Numbered from the stretch's first letter, positions 26,939 to 34,841 are shown. The stretch: 64,000 bases of DNA from Bacteroidales bacterium (GCA_017934545.1 JAGBJI010000004.1:1-64000), one strand, 5' to 3'. A program made the numbers and translations. The notes: generated from the sequence alone by a model not told the origin.

Positions 26939-28273
26939 TCAGGTGTAGATTTGTTTTCTTGACATCAACATCATGCAAACGCTCCGTCCTGTAAGGTACA
27001 AAATGAATCCCGTCCACAATGCCGTGTTCGTTTTGCCGAATGCAAAATAGGAAAAGAAAAACAACGCCGTTGAAATGAAAATGGCGTTACGCATAATCTT
27101 GCTTTGGGTCATTCCGACAAGGATGCCGTCGTACAAAAAGGCAAGAAATCCCGTCAAAGGTATCAACACAAGCCACAGACGGTAATCTTTGCTTGCCTCA
27201 ATTACGTCCTCATGGTCGGTAAGCAGGGATATAATCCATTGGCCTGCAAATCCGTAAAGCAGCGAACACAAAACAGCCAGCCCTACTCCCCAAAGAATGA
27301 CACGGTGTATAACCTGTTGCAAGCCCGTTCTGTTTTTGGCTCCGTAATATTTACCGCAAAGACTTTCGCATGCGTATGCAAACCCGTCCATAAAGTAAGA
27401 AAACAAACTGAACAGTTGCATAACCAACGTGTTTACCGCCAACGTCGGATAAGGTTGCGACGAGGAGGCAACGGTAAAATAAGTTGTCACCGCAATAATG
27501 CAAACCGTTCTTAAGAATATATCCCCGTTGACCTTAAAGAACAGTTTCATCTTGTCCAACCGCAACGCACGTTTGAAAGACAGAGTATATCTTTTTCTGT
27601 ATTTTGCAACGAATACGCCCGAAATAAGCAACAAGCCCGAATATTGTGCAATGACCGTCGCCAACGCAACACCCTCAACCGTCATGTGCATAAAGGCAAC
27701 GAAAATCACGTCAAAGACTATGTTGACTGCATCAATCAATATGGCAGTGTACATAGGCGTTCTGCTGTCCTGCATTCCTATGAACCAGCCTTTTAGAGCG
27801 TACATTCCGAGTACTGCAGGTGCCGCCCAGATGCGTACATAAAAATAACGCAATGCCAAATCCATTACGTTGTTTTTATTTTCTATCATCTGCCGTGCCA
27901 ATGCGGCTATCGGCATTTGCAGCACTACTATCACAAAGGCAACACTGAAGGCAATAACCAATGCACGCGTAAGTATATCCGCCTGTTCCCTTTTGTCGTC
28001 TGCACCGTATGCTTGGGCAGTGAAGCCCGTAGTCCCCATACGGAGAAATCCGAAGCCCCAATAAAGAAAATTGAATATCATACTTCCTACCGCCACTGCC
28101 CCGATATAATCGTTGAGTTGTCCGTTGTAAGCAATATGGCCTACAATGGCGGTATCCACCATTCCCAAGAAAGGAATGGTTATATTGGTAATAATATTCG
28201 GGATTGTCAAACGCAGTATCTGTTTGTTCAATCCCGAATCCGATAAATGTCTTTTATGCTTTGCCGCCCGCAC
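26939..28273 (-). CDS. MATE-family multidrug efflux transporter (DinF-like)
   Basis: A 444-residue polytopic protein with 12 predicted helices. N-terminal residues 16-45 (LNKQILRLTIPNIITNITIP followed by GMVDTAIVGHI) are typical of the DinF branch of MATE transporters, which export cationic compounds in exchange for Na+ or H+. The start overlaps the end of the upstream gene by 20 bp; the next Met would remove the first helix, so the overlap is probably real. Last gene of a three-gene operon. Confidence 0.9.
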   Translation of the reverse strand: MRAAKHKRHLSDSGLNKQILRLTIPNIITNITIPFLGMVDTAIVGHIAYNGQLNDYIGAVAVGSMIFNFLYWGFGFLRMGTTGFTAQAYGADDKREQADILTRALVIAFSVAFVIVVLQMPIAALARQMIENKNNVMDLALRYFYVRIWAAPAVLGMYALKGWFIGMQDSRTPMYTAILIDAVNIVFDVIFVAFMHMTVEGVALATVIAQYSGLLLISGVFVAKYRKRYTLSFKRALRLDKMKLFFKVNGDIFLRTVCIIAVTTYFTVASSSQPYPTLAVNTLVMQLFSLFSYFMDGFAYACESLCGKYYGAKNRTGLQQVIHRVILWGVGLAVLCSLLYGFAGQWIISLLTDHEDVIEASKDYRLWLVLIPLTGFLAFLYDGILVGMTQSKIMRNAIFISTALFFFSYFAFGKTNTALWTGFILYLTGRSVCMMLMSRKQIYT

Positions 28274-28991
28274 TCTTAAACAAATTCTTCCAATAATTCA
28301 TATGCCACAGTGCATGAATTATTGCCACTACGGTCATTGACACACCGAAATCAACATGAAGTTGCATCAATGTCATGTAGTTCATGTTCCAACCGTACAT
28401 CTTGGCCAAAACGACATACAGACCTATCAAACAAGACACCAAACAAGTAAGAGCCAACACCACGTTCCACACTCTGCGGTGGTTAACCTTCTTTATCTTC
28501 TTGGCTTTTACCAATGCTGCACTGCAAAAATACAACGCAAGCGTTGCAATCAACACCTGCCAAAAATGATAAGGGAATTCACGCTGCGGTTTAGGTTCCG
28601 CAGTTTCCTGCGTTGCCGTCTGCTCGGTTTGGGTTACGGTTTGGGTAGCCTGTGTTACGGTTTCGTTGGGTTCAGGCAAATCAATTGCGGTTTTTTCTGT
28701 ATAAACATCCTGCTTTTTTGCCTGTACAGTGCTTTGATTGGCGTTTTCGGTGTTTTGTTTTGTAGTTACGGTTTGCTGCGGTTGTGGTTTATCTTCCTGT
28801 TTGGCTTGTTTAGCGGGTTTGGACAACACTGCATTGTCGCAAATGCCGTCCCCGTTTTCATCAACGAACAATCCGCACTGTCCCGTGCAGTCCGTAACGC
28901 CGCCGAAAGGGCAATTCTCCGGGTGTTGTTGCTGTGCCGCAGCAACAAAGGCAAACAAAAAACCAACGGCTAATAAAAAAATTTTTTTCAT
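28254..28991 (-). CDS. Cys-motif exported membrane protein with cytochrome-b-like (DUF4405-like) region
   Basis: A 245-residue protein. A signal peptide (about 1-19) is followed by a compact Cys-rich segment at about 24-53 with spacing CP-GG-(4)-CTG-CG-F-DEN-DG-CD, a Gln/Thr-rich linker (about 55-135), then four helices (about 145-235) with His residues placed as in haem-binding DUF4405-type domains (NHRRVWN, QLHVDFG, IHALWHMNYW). The same Cys motif starts the next upstream gene, 7 bp away. I infer a membrane redox or metal-handling role; haem ligation is not proven. Confidence 0.65.
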   Translation of the reverse strand: MKKIFLLAVGFLFAFVAAAQQQHPENCPFGGVTDCTGQCGLFVDENGDGICDNAVLSKPAKQAKQEDKPQPQQTVTTKQNTENANQSTVQAKKQDVYTEKTAIDLPEPNETVTQATQTVTQTEQTATQETAEPKPQREFPYHFWQVLIATLALYFCSAALVKAKKIKKVNHRRVWNVVLALTCLVSCLIGLYVVLAKMYGWNMNYMTLMQLHVDFGVSMTVVAIIHALWHMNYWKNLFKSAGGKA

Positions 28992-28998
28992 TCAAAGA

Positions 28999-29583
28999 TT
29001 ATTTTTTGTCTTTGCAACAATCTTTCTTCTCTTTTGTGCATTGACCTTGTTGTTTTGAGCATTGCTTTGCCTCTTTTTTGCATTGTTTCTTTCCGTCAGC
29101 ACAATGCTTTTGTTCAACCGACGTTTTATCTTTGCAGCATGCTTTTTCAACAGGAGCGTTGTCGCATTCTTTCATATCTTTTTTGCAAGTCTTTGCATCT
29201 TTTTTACAACATGTTTTTTCTGTTGCCGCTTGTTTGTCCTTGCAACAAGATTTTCCTTCCGCTTTTGCTTTACATCCGTCGGCTGAATGCTTACATTTGT
29301 GTTCTTGTTGTGCATTTTCACCTTTTTGACGGTTCTGTCGTTTTTCTTCTTTTATCTTTTTATCCCTTGCTTGGTCCTGTTGAAGATTTTTATTTTCGGT
29401 AAGTTTGCTGTAATCGCAGTATCCGTCTTTGTTTTCATCGGTAAAACGTCCGCATATTCCCGTACAGTTCTCCTGTCCTCCCCTCGGACAATTCTCCGTT
29501 TTCTGTTGAGCGGACAACGAAACTGAAATCATCGCCGCAATAACTAATGCTAAAATTTTTCCTTTCATGTTCATATCTGTCAT
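28999..29583 (-). CDS. Exported Cys/Lys-rich protein, possible metal-binding
   Basis: A 194-residue protein with a signal peptide (about 6-26), then the same motif as the downstream gene (NCPRGGQENCTGICGRF, TDENKDGYCD), and a highly charged tail (about 65-194) packed with Lys, Glu and Cys, including repeated CCKDK/CCKKD pairs. I count 20 Cys. Such composition suggests metal binding or storage in the envelope, but it matches no metallothionein family I know. First gene of the operon with the DUF4405-like and MATE genes. The start could also be one of two closely following Met codons (29574, 29568). Confidence 0.6.
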   Translation of the reverse strand: MTDMNMKGKILALVIAAMISVSLSAQQKTENCPRGGQENCTGICGRFTDENKDGYCDYSKLTENKNLQQDQARDKKIKEEKRQNRQKGENAQQEHKCKHSADGCKAKAEGKSCCKDKQAATEKTCCKKDAKTCKKDMKECDNAPVEKACCKDKTSVEQKHCADGKKQCKKEAKQCSKQQGQCTKEKKDCCKDKK

Positions 29584-29601
29584 TATTTATAAGTTACGTT
29601 G

Positions 29602-29609
29602 CAAAATTA
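29602..29609 (-). promoter_or_regulatory. Promoter -7 element of the Cys-rich/MATE operon
   Basis: TAATTTTG on the - strand lies 19 nt upstream of the first possible ATG, giving a short leader. Confidence 0.5.
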
Positions 29610-29643
29610 AGCATTTTTGTCATATTGATAATAAAAAATAAAG

Positions 29644-29651
29644 TAAATTTG
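29644..29651 (+). promoter_or_regulatory. Promoter -7 element of the comF-like gene
   Basis: TAAATTTG lies 26 nt upstream of the ATG at 29677; a possible TTTG at 29616-29619 is 24 nt further up. Confidence 0.5.
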
Positions 29652-29676
29652 CAATTATTTTGCAAAAAACGCTGAC

Positions 29677-30363
29677 ATGAACACCGTCTTTTATATTATA
29701 AAATCCGTGTTTTTTACTTTGTTTCCGCGTACATGTATATTCTGCAACAAGATATTGGACGTTGACGAACACCGTATATGCAAACGCTGCAACAAACTCT
29801 ATCCTTACCCCGTCATAGACAAGCCCGGCGTGTTTTTTGCACCGCTCTATCCCTACACTTCCCGCATCTGCATCATGGGACGGTATACTTACATCAAAAA
29901 AGCCTTGCTTGAATTCAAGTTCCGTGAGAACATAGCCAAAGGAAACATATTGGGAAAAATGTTAAGTGATAAGTTGATGCTTACCGATTGGGCAAAAGAC
30001 ATTGATATTATCGTACCCGTTCCGCTTCATAAGAAACAATTGAAGAAACGGACCTACAACCAATGCCGTATAATTGCGGACATAATCGGCAAAAAACTCA
30101 ACAAACCGGTGATTGAACATAACCTTTACAAAGTAAATATTACTAAAAACCAACACAGGATAGGTTATAGTTCGCGTTTGGATAATCCCGAGAACAATTA
30201 TAACGTAAAAAACACGGCTTTGTTCGCAGATAAGAAAATTCTTTTGGTCGATGACGTCATCACAACCTGCACTACGTTGACCGAATGTTGCAAAGCATTA
30301 AAACAATGCCCGAATATAGAAATATCCATATGTGCATTGGCTTCCAACCGACGTCACATATAG
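29677..30363 (+). CDS. ComF-family phosphoribosyltransferase-like protein
   Basis: A 228-residue protein. An N-terminal CX2C/CX2C zinc-ribbon-like part (CIFCNKI, ICKRCNKLY, about residues 20-43) is followed by a phosphoribosyltransferase fold with the PRPP-binding loop KILLVDDVITTCTT near 188-201 and the motif PVPLHKKQLKKRTYNQ. ComF proteins take part in DNA uptake by naturally competent bacteria, but this family is present widely in non-competent species, so competence is not implied. Transcribed alone. Confidence 0.88.
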   Translation: MNTVFYIIKSVFFTLFPRTCIFCNKILDVDEHRICKRCNKLYPYPVIDKPGVFFAPLYPYTSRICIMGRYTYIKKALLEFKFRENIAKGNILGKMLSDKLMLTDWAKDIDIIVPVPLHKKQLKKRTYNQCRIIADIIGKKLNKPVIEHNLYKVNITKNQHRIGYSSRLDNPENNYNVKNTALFADKKILLVDDVITTCTTLTECCKALKQCPNIEISICALASNRRHI

Positions 30364-30373
30364 ATATTTATTT

Positions 30374-30805
30374 TTACAGATTGTCTATTTCGGAAAACGC
30401 TTTGCGGTATTCCTGCGGCACTTGCTTGGATTGTTTTGTGGTCGTATCCATTGCGGACAACACACTGTAGCATGTGGTTTTCACTTTGCCCGAATGTTTG
30501 TCTATTATACGCTGGAACATCTTCACGCTTTTTTCGCCGAAGGACAATGTTTTGCTTTGGACTAATATTTCGTCATTGCCTTCTACGGGAGAAAGGAAAT
30601 CAAATTCAGTATGTACCAACACCAAATCTATTTCCGCCAAATTTATTTTCCTTTTTAACGCATCTTGGAAATAATTTACACGCCCTACATCAAAATAATG
30701 GCATTGGAAACCGTTGTTTACATGGTTTAAAGCGTCAAGGTCGGCAAACCGAATTTGTATTTCAATGGAATGATTGAAGTTTTCAGTATCAAAATTGTAT
30801 TTCAT
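30374..30805 (-). CDS. Acyl-CoA thioesterase (hot-dog, 4HBT family)
   Basis: A 143-residue single hot-dog domain: FNHSIEIQIRFADLDALNHV is the typical opening with the catalytic Asp region (DLDALNHVNN), followed by NYFQDAL and a strand-rich second half. It hydrolyses acyl-CoA thioesters; the exact substrate is unknown. The stop lies 11 bp from that of the convergent comF-like gene, and the promoter is divergent from tadA. Confidence 0.88.
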   Translation of the reverse strand: MKYNFDTENFNHSIEIQIRFADLDALNHVNNGFQCHYFDVGRVNYFQDALKRKINLAEIDLVLVHTEFDFLSPVEGNDEILVQSKTLSFGEKSVKMFQRIIDKHSGKVKTTCYSVLSAMDTTTKQSKQVPQEYRKAFSEIDNL

Positions 30806-30825
30806 AGTGTTTTGTTTTGCGGCTG

Positions 30826-30833
30826 CAAAATTA
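30826..30833 (-). promoter_or_regulatory. Promoter -7 element of the thioesterase
   Basis: TAATTTTG on the - strand, 21 nt upstream of the start at 30805; the complement of CAAA at 30856-30859 could be the -33 TTTG (22-nt spacing). Confidence 0.5.
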
Positions 30834-30874
30834 CAAAAACAACATCAAACACAGGCAAAACAGCAAAAAATTAT

Positions 30875-30882
30875 TATATTTG
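30875..30882 (+). promoter_or_regulatory. Promoter -7 element of tadA
   Basis: TATATTTG fits TAnnTTTG and lies 22 nt upstream of ATG 30904. It makes the in-frame upstream start at 30817 unlikely. Confidence 0.5.
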
Positions 30883-30903
30883 CAACAAAAATTCCGCACG
30901 ATT

Positions 30904-31347
30904 ATGACTGTAATCAACTTTGATGACGAATATTTTATGCGGCAGGCACTGATTGAAGCCGCAAAAGCCAAAGAAGAAAACGAAATACCTATAGGCTGCG
31001 TGATTGTAAGCAACAATAAAATCATTGCAAGGGGACATAACATGAGTGAAATGTTGAACGACTGCACTTCGCACGCAGAAATGATAGCCATAACCGCAGC
31101 CGAAGAGTTCACAAACTCAAAATATTTACAGGATTGCAAACTTTACGTCACCGTAGAGCCGTGTTTGATGTGTGCAGGGGCTATTATGTGGTCGCAGATT
31201 GCGGAAATAATCTACGGGACACGCGATTTAAAACGGGGATATTCCGTTTTCTGCAATCCTTTTGCGAAAAAAATAAAAATAAAAGGCGGAATATTGGAAC
31301 AGGAATGCCGTCAACTGATGCAAGATTTCTTCAAAGACAAACGTTAA
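30904..31347 (+). CDS. tadA: tRNA-specific adenosine deaminase / nucleoside deaminase
   Basis: A 147-residue zinc deaminase. The zinc ligands are visible as His57-Ala-Glu59 (HAEMIAI) and Cys87/Cys90 (PCLMCAGA), the exact TadA pattern. It converts adenosine-34 to inosine in tRNA-Arg(ACG). Start chosen at 30904 because the preceding 29 codons overlap the predicted promoter and have no family match. Ends at a bidirectional terminator shared with pyrI. Confidence 0.9.
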   Translation: MTVINFDDEYFMRQALIEAAKAKEENEIPIGCVIVSNNKIIARGHNMSEMLNDCTSHAEMIAITAAEEFTNSKYLQDCKLYVTVEPCLMCAGAIMWSQIAEIIYGTRDLKRGYSVFCNPFAKKIKIKGGILEQECRQLMQDFFKDKR

Positions 31348-31371
31348 AAACGCTTCGTTAATTTAAAAACA

Positions 31372-31411
31372 AATAAGGGGAAAATTCCGTGTTGGAAATT
31401 TTCCCCTTATT
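31372..31411. terminator. Bidirectional terminator between tadA and pyrI
   Basis: Arms AATAAGGGGAAAATTCC (31372-31388) and GGAAATTTTCCCCTTATT (31394-31411) pair with one bulged base; A/T runs on both sides serve both convergent transcripts. Confidence 0.85.
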
Positions 31412-31431
31412 ATAATAAAGGTATAAATCAA

Positions 31432-31890
31432 TTATTCATTGAAAATAATTTCTTCCATTGTTTTTTCGCAGTAATGGCATTGTATGCTTATAGGGTCGGT
31501 ATTCACAACGTCAAAATTAGTTTCTATTTCCTCTACATTGGTAATGCAGTTAGGGTTGATGCACTTCACAATCTTGGTTATATGCTTCGGAAGTACCAAA
31601 TTCTTCTTTTCCGTAACTTCATAATCCTTAATAACAATGATGGTTGCGGTAGGAGCAATGATTGCTATCTTATCCGTTTCGTCTTGAGTGAAATATTTGT
31701 TTTTTATTTTCAATATTCCCTTCTTTCCGTACTTCTTACTGCAAAGATTAGTTCCGATTAGCACTTCGTCTTCGTAAGTATCCAATCCCAATATTTTAAC
31801 AATCTTAAAGACTCTGTCGGCAGGAATATGGTCTATAACCGTACCGTTGTCTATTTTTTCAACTACAAGTTCTTTATTATTTGTTGTCAT
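31432..31890 (-). CDS. pyrI: Aspartate carbamoyltransferase regulatory subunit
   Basis: A 152-residue regulatory chain. The N-terminal allosteric nucleotide-binding domain (about 8-100) begins VEKIDNGTVIDHIPA, and the C-terminal zinc domain has the four Cys ligands as CX4C (CINPNC) and CX2C (CHYC), as in E. coli PyrI. It confers CTP/ATP control on PyrB. Follows pyrB after 22 bp in the same operon. Confidence 0.95.
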   Translation of the reverse strand: MTTNNKELVVEKIDNGTVIDHIPADRVFKIVKILGLDTYEDEVLIGTNLCSKKYGKKGILKIKNKYFTQDETDKIAIIAPTATIIVIKDYEVTEKKNLVLPKHITKIVKCINPNCITNVEEIETNFDVVNTDPISIQCHYCEKTMEEIIFNE

Positions 31891-31912
31891 GACTTTATCT
31901 CCTTATTCTTTA

Positions 31913-32842
31913 TTATTTTACTTTATCTGCATAACCCAATATAGAAGCAATCAACGCCTGACGGACATACATTCCGTTTTGTGCCTGTTGAAAATAGTAA
32001 GCATAAGGCGTCTTGTCAACATCCATGGTTATCTCGTTAACTCTCGGCAACGGGTGCAAAACTTTCATGTTTTCTTTGCATCCTTTCAATGTTGCGGCGG
32101 TCATTATGTAGGCATTCTTAACTTTTTCGTATTCCAATTGGTCCGGAAATCTTTCTTTTTGAATTCTGGTCATGTAGATTATGTCCGCAAAAGGAACAAC
32201 ATCCTCCAATTTGTCGTATTCGTAATATTTCAAACCGGCATTACCTGCATAATCTTTAACATGTTGAGGCATTGCCAACGATTCAGGGGAAACAAAATGG
32301 AATTCTGCGTTAAAATTGCTCATCGCCTGTACAAGCGAGTGAACGGTACGGCCGTATTTCAAATCGCCGACCATCGCTATTTTCAAGTTTTCCAACGTTC
32401 CCTGTGTTTTGCGTATGGAATACAAATCCAACATACACTGTGTAGGGTGTTGGTTTGCACCGTCGCCTGCGTTAATCAACGGAACGGGCGACACTTCGCT
32501 CGCATAACGCGACGCACCGTCCTTGTGGTGACGCATCACAATGATGTCCGCATAGGACGAAACCATCTTTATGGTGTCGTGCAAACTCTCCCCTTTTTGC
32601 AACGACGTTGCCGAAGGATTGGAAAAACCTATAACCCTTGCACCCAAACGGTTTGCCGCCGTTTCAAAACTCAAACGCGTACGGGTTGAAGGCTCAAAAA
32701 ACAACGAGCCTACGACTTTGTCGTTCAAAATAGGCTGATTGGGGTTCTTTTCAAACTTTTCAGCCAAATCCAAAACGGTAAGGTAATCTTCCTTAGTGTA
32801 GTCCGTAATGGAGATTAAGTTTTTGCCTTTAAGATTTGTCAT
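31913..32842 (-). CDS. pyrB: Aspartate carbamoyltransferase catalytic subunit
   Basis: A 309-residue enzyme that condenses carbamoyl phosphate and aspartate in the first committed step of pyrimidine synthesis. The carbamoyl-phosphate loop STRTRLSFE is near residues 53-61, HPTQ near 132-135 (NQHPTQCMLDL), and the aspartate loop contains RIQKERF. Length and both domains are complete. pyrBI is preceded by a -7 element at 32884-32891 that overlaps the T-run of an upstream hairpin. Confidence 0.96.
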   Translation of the reverse strand: MTNLKGKNLISITDYTKEDYLTVLDLAEKFEKNPNQPILNDKVVGSLFFEPSTRTRLSFETAANRLGARVIGFSNPSATSLQKGESLHDTIKMVSSYADIIVMRHHKDGASRYASEVSPVPLINAGDGANQHPTQCMLDLYSIRKTQGTLENLKIAMVGDLKYGRTVHSLVQAMSNFNAEFHFVSPESLAMPQHVKDYAGNAGLKYYEYDKLEDVVPFADIIYMTRIQKERFPDQLEYEKVKNAYIMTAATLKGCKENMKVLHPLPRVNEITMDVDKTPYAYYFQQAQNGMYVRQALIASILGYADKVK

Positions 32843-32883
32843 GATTCTGTATATTTTTTATCCGTATATTGTTACTTTAAATT

Positions 32884-32891
32884 CAAAATTA
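32884..32891 (-). promoter_or_regulatory. Promoter -7 element of pyrBI
   Basis: TAATTTTG on the - strand, 42 nt upstream of pyrB. It follows immediately the T-run of the hairpin at 32890-32925, so termination of upstream RNA and initiation of pyrBI share the same bases. Confidence 0.5.
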
Positions 32892-32925
32892 AAAAAAAAC
32901 GGTCTTTCGTAAAAAAGAACCGTTT
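32890..32925 (-). terminator. Intrinsic terminator upstream of pyrBI
   Basis: On the - strand arms AAACGGTTCTTT and AAAGACCGTTT pair with one bulge and are followed by nine T. It would end the candidate small RNA starting near 33014, or the TPR lipoprotein transcript. Confidence 0.7.
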
Positions 32926-33014
32926 CTAATTATAAAAACCTTTATAATTGTGAATATCATATTGTTTTTCACATTTTGCACCGTAATATAATATGTTACC
33001 CTGCCTTGTCATAG
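32890..33014 (-). ncRNA. Candidate small RNA or pyrBI leader
   Basis: A -7 element (TAATTTTG, - strand 33021-33028) predicts transcription from about 33014. The transcript would run about 125 nt to a strong terminator at 32890-32925 without a long reading frame. It can form several hairpins, among them AATTATAA...TTATAATT (perfect 8-bp stem) and GTGAA...TTCAC. It matches no RNA family I can recognise. The alternative is an attenuated leader of pyrBI. Confidence 0.4.
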
Positions 33015-33020
33015 CGTTTA

Positions 33021-33028
33021 CAAAATTA
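33021..33028 (-). promoter_or_regulatory. Putative -7 element of the candidate small RNA
   Basis: TAATTTTG on the - strand lies in the gap just after the TPR lipoprotein stop. Confidence 0.45.
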
Positions 33029-33091
33029 GGAAATTTTTTCATTCAACACATTACTATATCAAAAAAAGTTATCAACAAAATAAACTCCATG

Positions 33092-34072
33092 TTATATTCC
33101 CTGCTGTTTTTTCAAACTGTCGGCACGTGCAAAATCTTCTTTGGCCTGCTGCATTTGACCTAATTTTTCGTATGTTTTGCCTCTGTTGTACCACGCCTGA
33201 TAGAAGTTGCTGTCGGCTTTGATGGCCTTTGTAAAACAGTCCAAGGCCGTATTGTAATCCTGTTTGTACTGATAGTTTATCCAACCCACGTTATGGATAA
33301 CATCGGCGTAGTCAGGCTTGATTTCAAGTATACGTTGGTACAAATCCAAAGCTTGCTGCTGGGCGTCATGGTCTTGGTAAAACAAAGCCAAGGCATACAT
33401 GGCGTTAACGTTTTTAGGGTTTATCTTTATAGTACTCTTCAAATAATCCACCGCCAAGCCGTCGCCTTTGATTGCATACAGCAATCCCAACTCCTCAAAC
33501 GGCTGTTCGTAGTCGCTTTTCAACTCTATGGCTTTTTTGTAACTCTTTACGGCCCTGTTAGTATCGCCTGTTTCTTTAAAAACCCAACCTTGTAAAAAGA
33601 AAGCTTTTGCATTCAGTTTATCCAATTGCAGAACGTTTTCAACATCTTTCATACAACGGTCGTAATCTTTCAGATACAGACTCAATTCAGCCGATTTCAA
33701 ACGGGCTTCAACAGACTTCGGATTTTTGTCAATTGCACTTTGCAACGAATTGAACGCCAACGTAGTTTCGCCGCGTGCAAAAAATACGTCCGCCTGTGCT
33801 ATATAATATTCAACCTTTGAGGGATTGAGCATTGCTGCCTTCTGAAAATTCAACAGGGCTTCTTTCGTATTGCCCATGTCACTAAACACTTTTCCGCGTT
33901 GGTAATACAAATCGGCATCTTTGGGTGAGTGCTTGATTTTGGCATCAAGCAAAGATATTTTTTCTTCATTTGAAAGTTTGTCAAAGTTTTCTTCACTTTG
34001 CTTTTCCGAACAGGAAATAAAAGTCATTAATGCAAAGAAAATAAAGAGTATTTTTGTGATTTTGCCGGACAT
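33092..34072 (-). CDS. Tetratricopeptide-repeat lipoprotein
   Basis: A 326-residue protein with a lipoprotein signal (FALMTFISCSEKQ, lipid-attached Cys about 20) and a series of eight or so 34-residue TPR units (e.g. ADLYYQRGKVFSDMGNTKEA, AKAFFLQGWVFKETGDTNRA, ADVIHNVGWINYQYKQDYNT, YQAWYNRGKTYEKLGQMQQA). TPR lipoproteins act as scaffolds in the envelope; partners are not apparent. I place the start at the ATG 34072; the longer frame to 34204 reads through the tRNA gene. Confidence 0.85.
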   Translation of the reverse strand: MSGKITKILFIFFALMTFISCSEKQSEENFDKLSNEEKISLLDAKIKHSPKDADLYYQRGKVFSDMGNTKEALLNFQKAAMLNPSKVEYYIAQADVFFARGETTLAFNSLQSAIDKNPKSVEARLKSAELSLYLKDYDRCMKDVENVLQLDKLNAKAFFLQGWVFKETGDTNRAVKSYKKAIELKSDYEQPFEELGLLYAIKGDGLAVDYLKSTIKINPKNVNAMYALALFYQDHDAQQQALDLYQRILEIKPDYADVIHNVGWINYQYKQDYNTALDCFTKAIKADSNFYQAWYNRGKTYEKLGQMQQAKEDFARADSLKKQQGI

Positions 34073-34092
34073 TTGCTTTAGAAAATTTAAAG

Positions 34093-34164
34093 TCGGGGTG
34101 ATTGGATTCGAACCAACGACCACTTCGTCCCGAACGAAGTACGCTACCTCTGCGCTACACCCCG
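34093..34164 (-). tRNA. tRNA-Pro (anticodon CGG)
   Basis: A full cloverleaf on the - strand: acceptor CGGGGTG / CACCCCG, D arm GCGC-AGAGGTA-GCGT, anticodon arm CTTCG-TTCGGGA-CGAAG with CGG at 34-36, T arm GTTGG-TTCGAAT-CCAAT, discriminator A. The CCA end is not encoded. It reads proline codon CCG. A -7 element TATCTTTG lies directly upstream at 34175-34182. Confidence 0.95.
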
Positions 34165-34174
34165 AAAATTTTTG

Positions 34175-34182
34175 CAAAGATA
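34175..34182 (-). promoter_or_regulatory. Promoter -7 element of tRNA-Pro
   Basis: TATCTTTG on the - strand, 11 nt from the first tRNA base, so the tRNA would have only a few nucleotides of leader. Confidence 0.6.
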
Positions 34183-34301
34183 CAACATTATTTAAATTCT
34201 GCAAAATGTATACGCAATATTTTTGCTTTCCTTTGCCCTATTCAATAACAATCAAACGGTTGCAAAAGCTTATCCTGCGTTACTAAACACATATTCTTCC
34301 G

Positions 34302-34453
34302 CCGCCCTATGTCGTTTAAATTCCGCCCTATGTCAAAACGCCGCCGCCCTTTCAGAAAGTAATCACGAAAAAATGTGGTTTTTTACCCTAAAAAATCACA
34401 TTTTTTCACTCAAAAAACCTATTTTTTTTGACATTACTTTCAGAAAGGGCGGC
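34302..34453. repeat. 21-22-nt phased array I (CCGCCCT and A-core-T units)
   Basis: A 21-nt inverted repeat (34343-34363 and 34433-34453; arms begin GCCGCCCTTTCAGAAAG, with one central mismatch) encloses three A-core-T units: AAAATGTGGTTTT, AAAATCACATTTT and AAAACCTATTTT, centred near 34376, 34398 and 34420. The outer CAG centres are at 34354 and 34442, all in a 22-nt register. To the left CCGCCCTATGTC is repeated at 34302 and 34323 and continues as CCGCCCT at 34344, 21 nt apart, so the register extends beyond the inverted repeat. It lies in the 346-bp gap between the tRNA and the RND operon; nothing else is seen there except the terminator at 34483-34506. Confidence 0.8.
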
Positions 34454-34482
34454 AGCATAATATAAAAAAGCAAAAACAAAGA

Positions 34483-34506
34483 GGCAATCGGCCAAAACCG
34501 ATTGCC
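34483..34506 (-). terminator. Terminator of the RND efflux operon
   Basis: A 9-bp stem GGCAATCGG / CCGATTGCC with a 6-nt loop is followed by a T-rich run on the - strand, 45 nt after the PG0541-type gene. Confidence 0.8.
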
Positions 34507-34550
34507 CCGAAAAAAACAACAATTTATGAAAACGAATTTTTATTCTTTAT

Positions 34551-34841
34551 TTACACGTCAACAACATCCCAAAAGAATACCCTTAATCCCTGTTCGGGGG
34601 CGCTGTTATCCAATGCCTGTATTCTTTTTTTCAGTATCGGTGCTATGTTGTCGTCAACCACACACAGTGTTGCCATGTTTTTGCTCGGCCAAGCGTGCGA
34701 ACCCAAATGCGGTTCGCCGTCCTTGCTTCCTCTTCCCTTAACATCTTCCCACTTTGTGTAACCTCTGACGCTCAATTGGTGAAGCACCTGTTCCACTTCC
34801 TCAACAAAGGCCTGATTGTATGCTATAAATGCCGCTTTCAT
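34551..34841 (-). CDS. PG0541-family transporter-associated protein
   Basis: A 96-residue soluble protein resembling the PG0541 family that accompanies RND pumps in Bacteroidota (AYNQAFVEEVEQVLHQL, GYTKWEDVKGRGSKDGEPHLG, ATLCVVDDNIAPILKKRI). The fold looks like a small alpha/beta PII- or NikR-like domain. Its start overlaps the stop of the RND pump gene by one base, implying translational coupling. Its function is not established; a regulatory or assembly role is inferred from constant linkage. Confidence 0.8.
   Translation of the reverse strand: MKAAFIAYNQAFVEEVEQVLHQLSVRGYTKWEDVKGRGSKDGEPHLGSHAWPSKNMATLCVVDDNIAPILKKRIQALDNSAPEQGLRVFFWDVVDV

Noticed and set aside
32890-33091. Classical pyrBI attenuator with leader peptide
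   Set aside because: I find no convincing U-rich leader peptide coupled to the hairpin, and a -7 element overlaps the end of the hairpin, so an upstream terminator plus a separate promoter is the simpler reading; a leader remains possible.
34073-34204. N-terminal extension of the TPR lipoprotein
   Set aside because: The extension translates the tRNA-Pro gene (VGSNPITPTLN is the usual artefact), and the lipoprotein signal starts at 34072.
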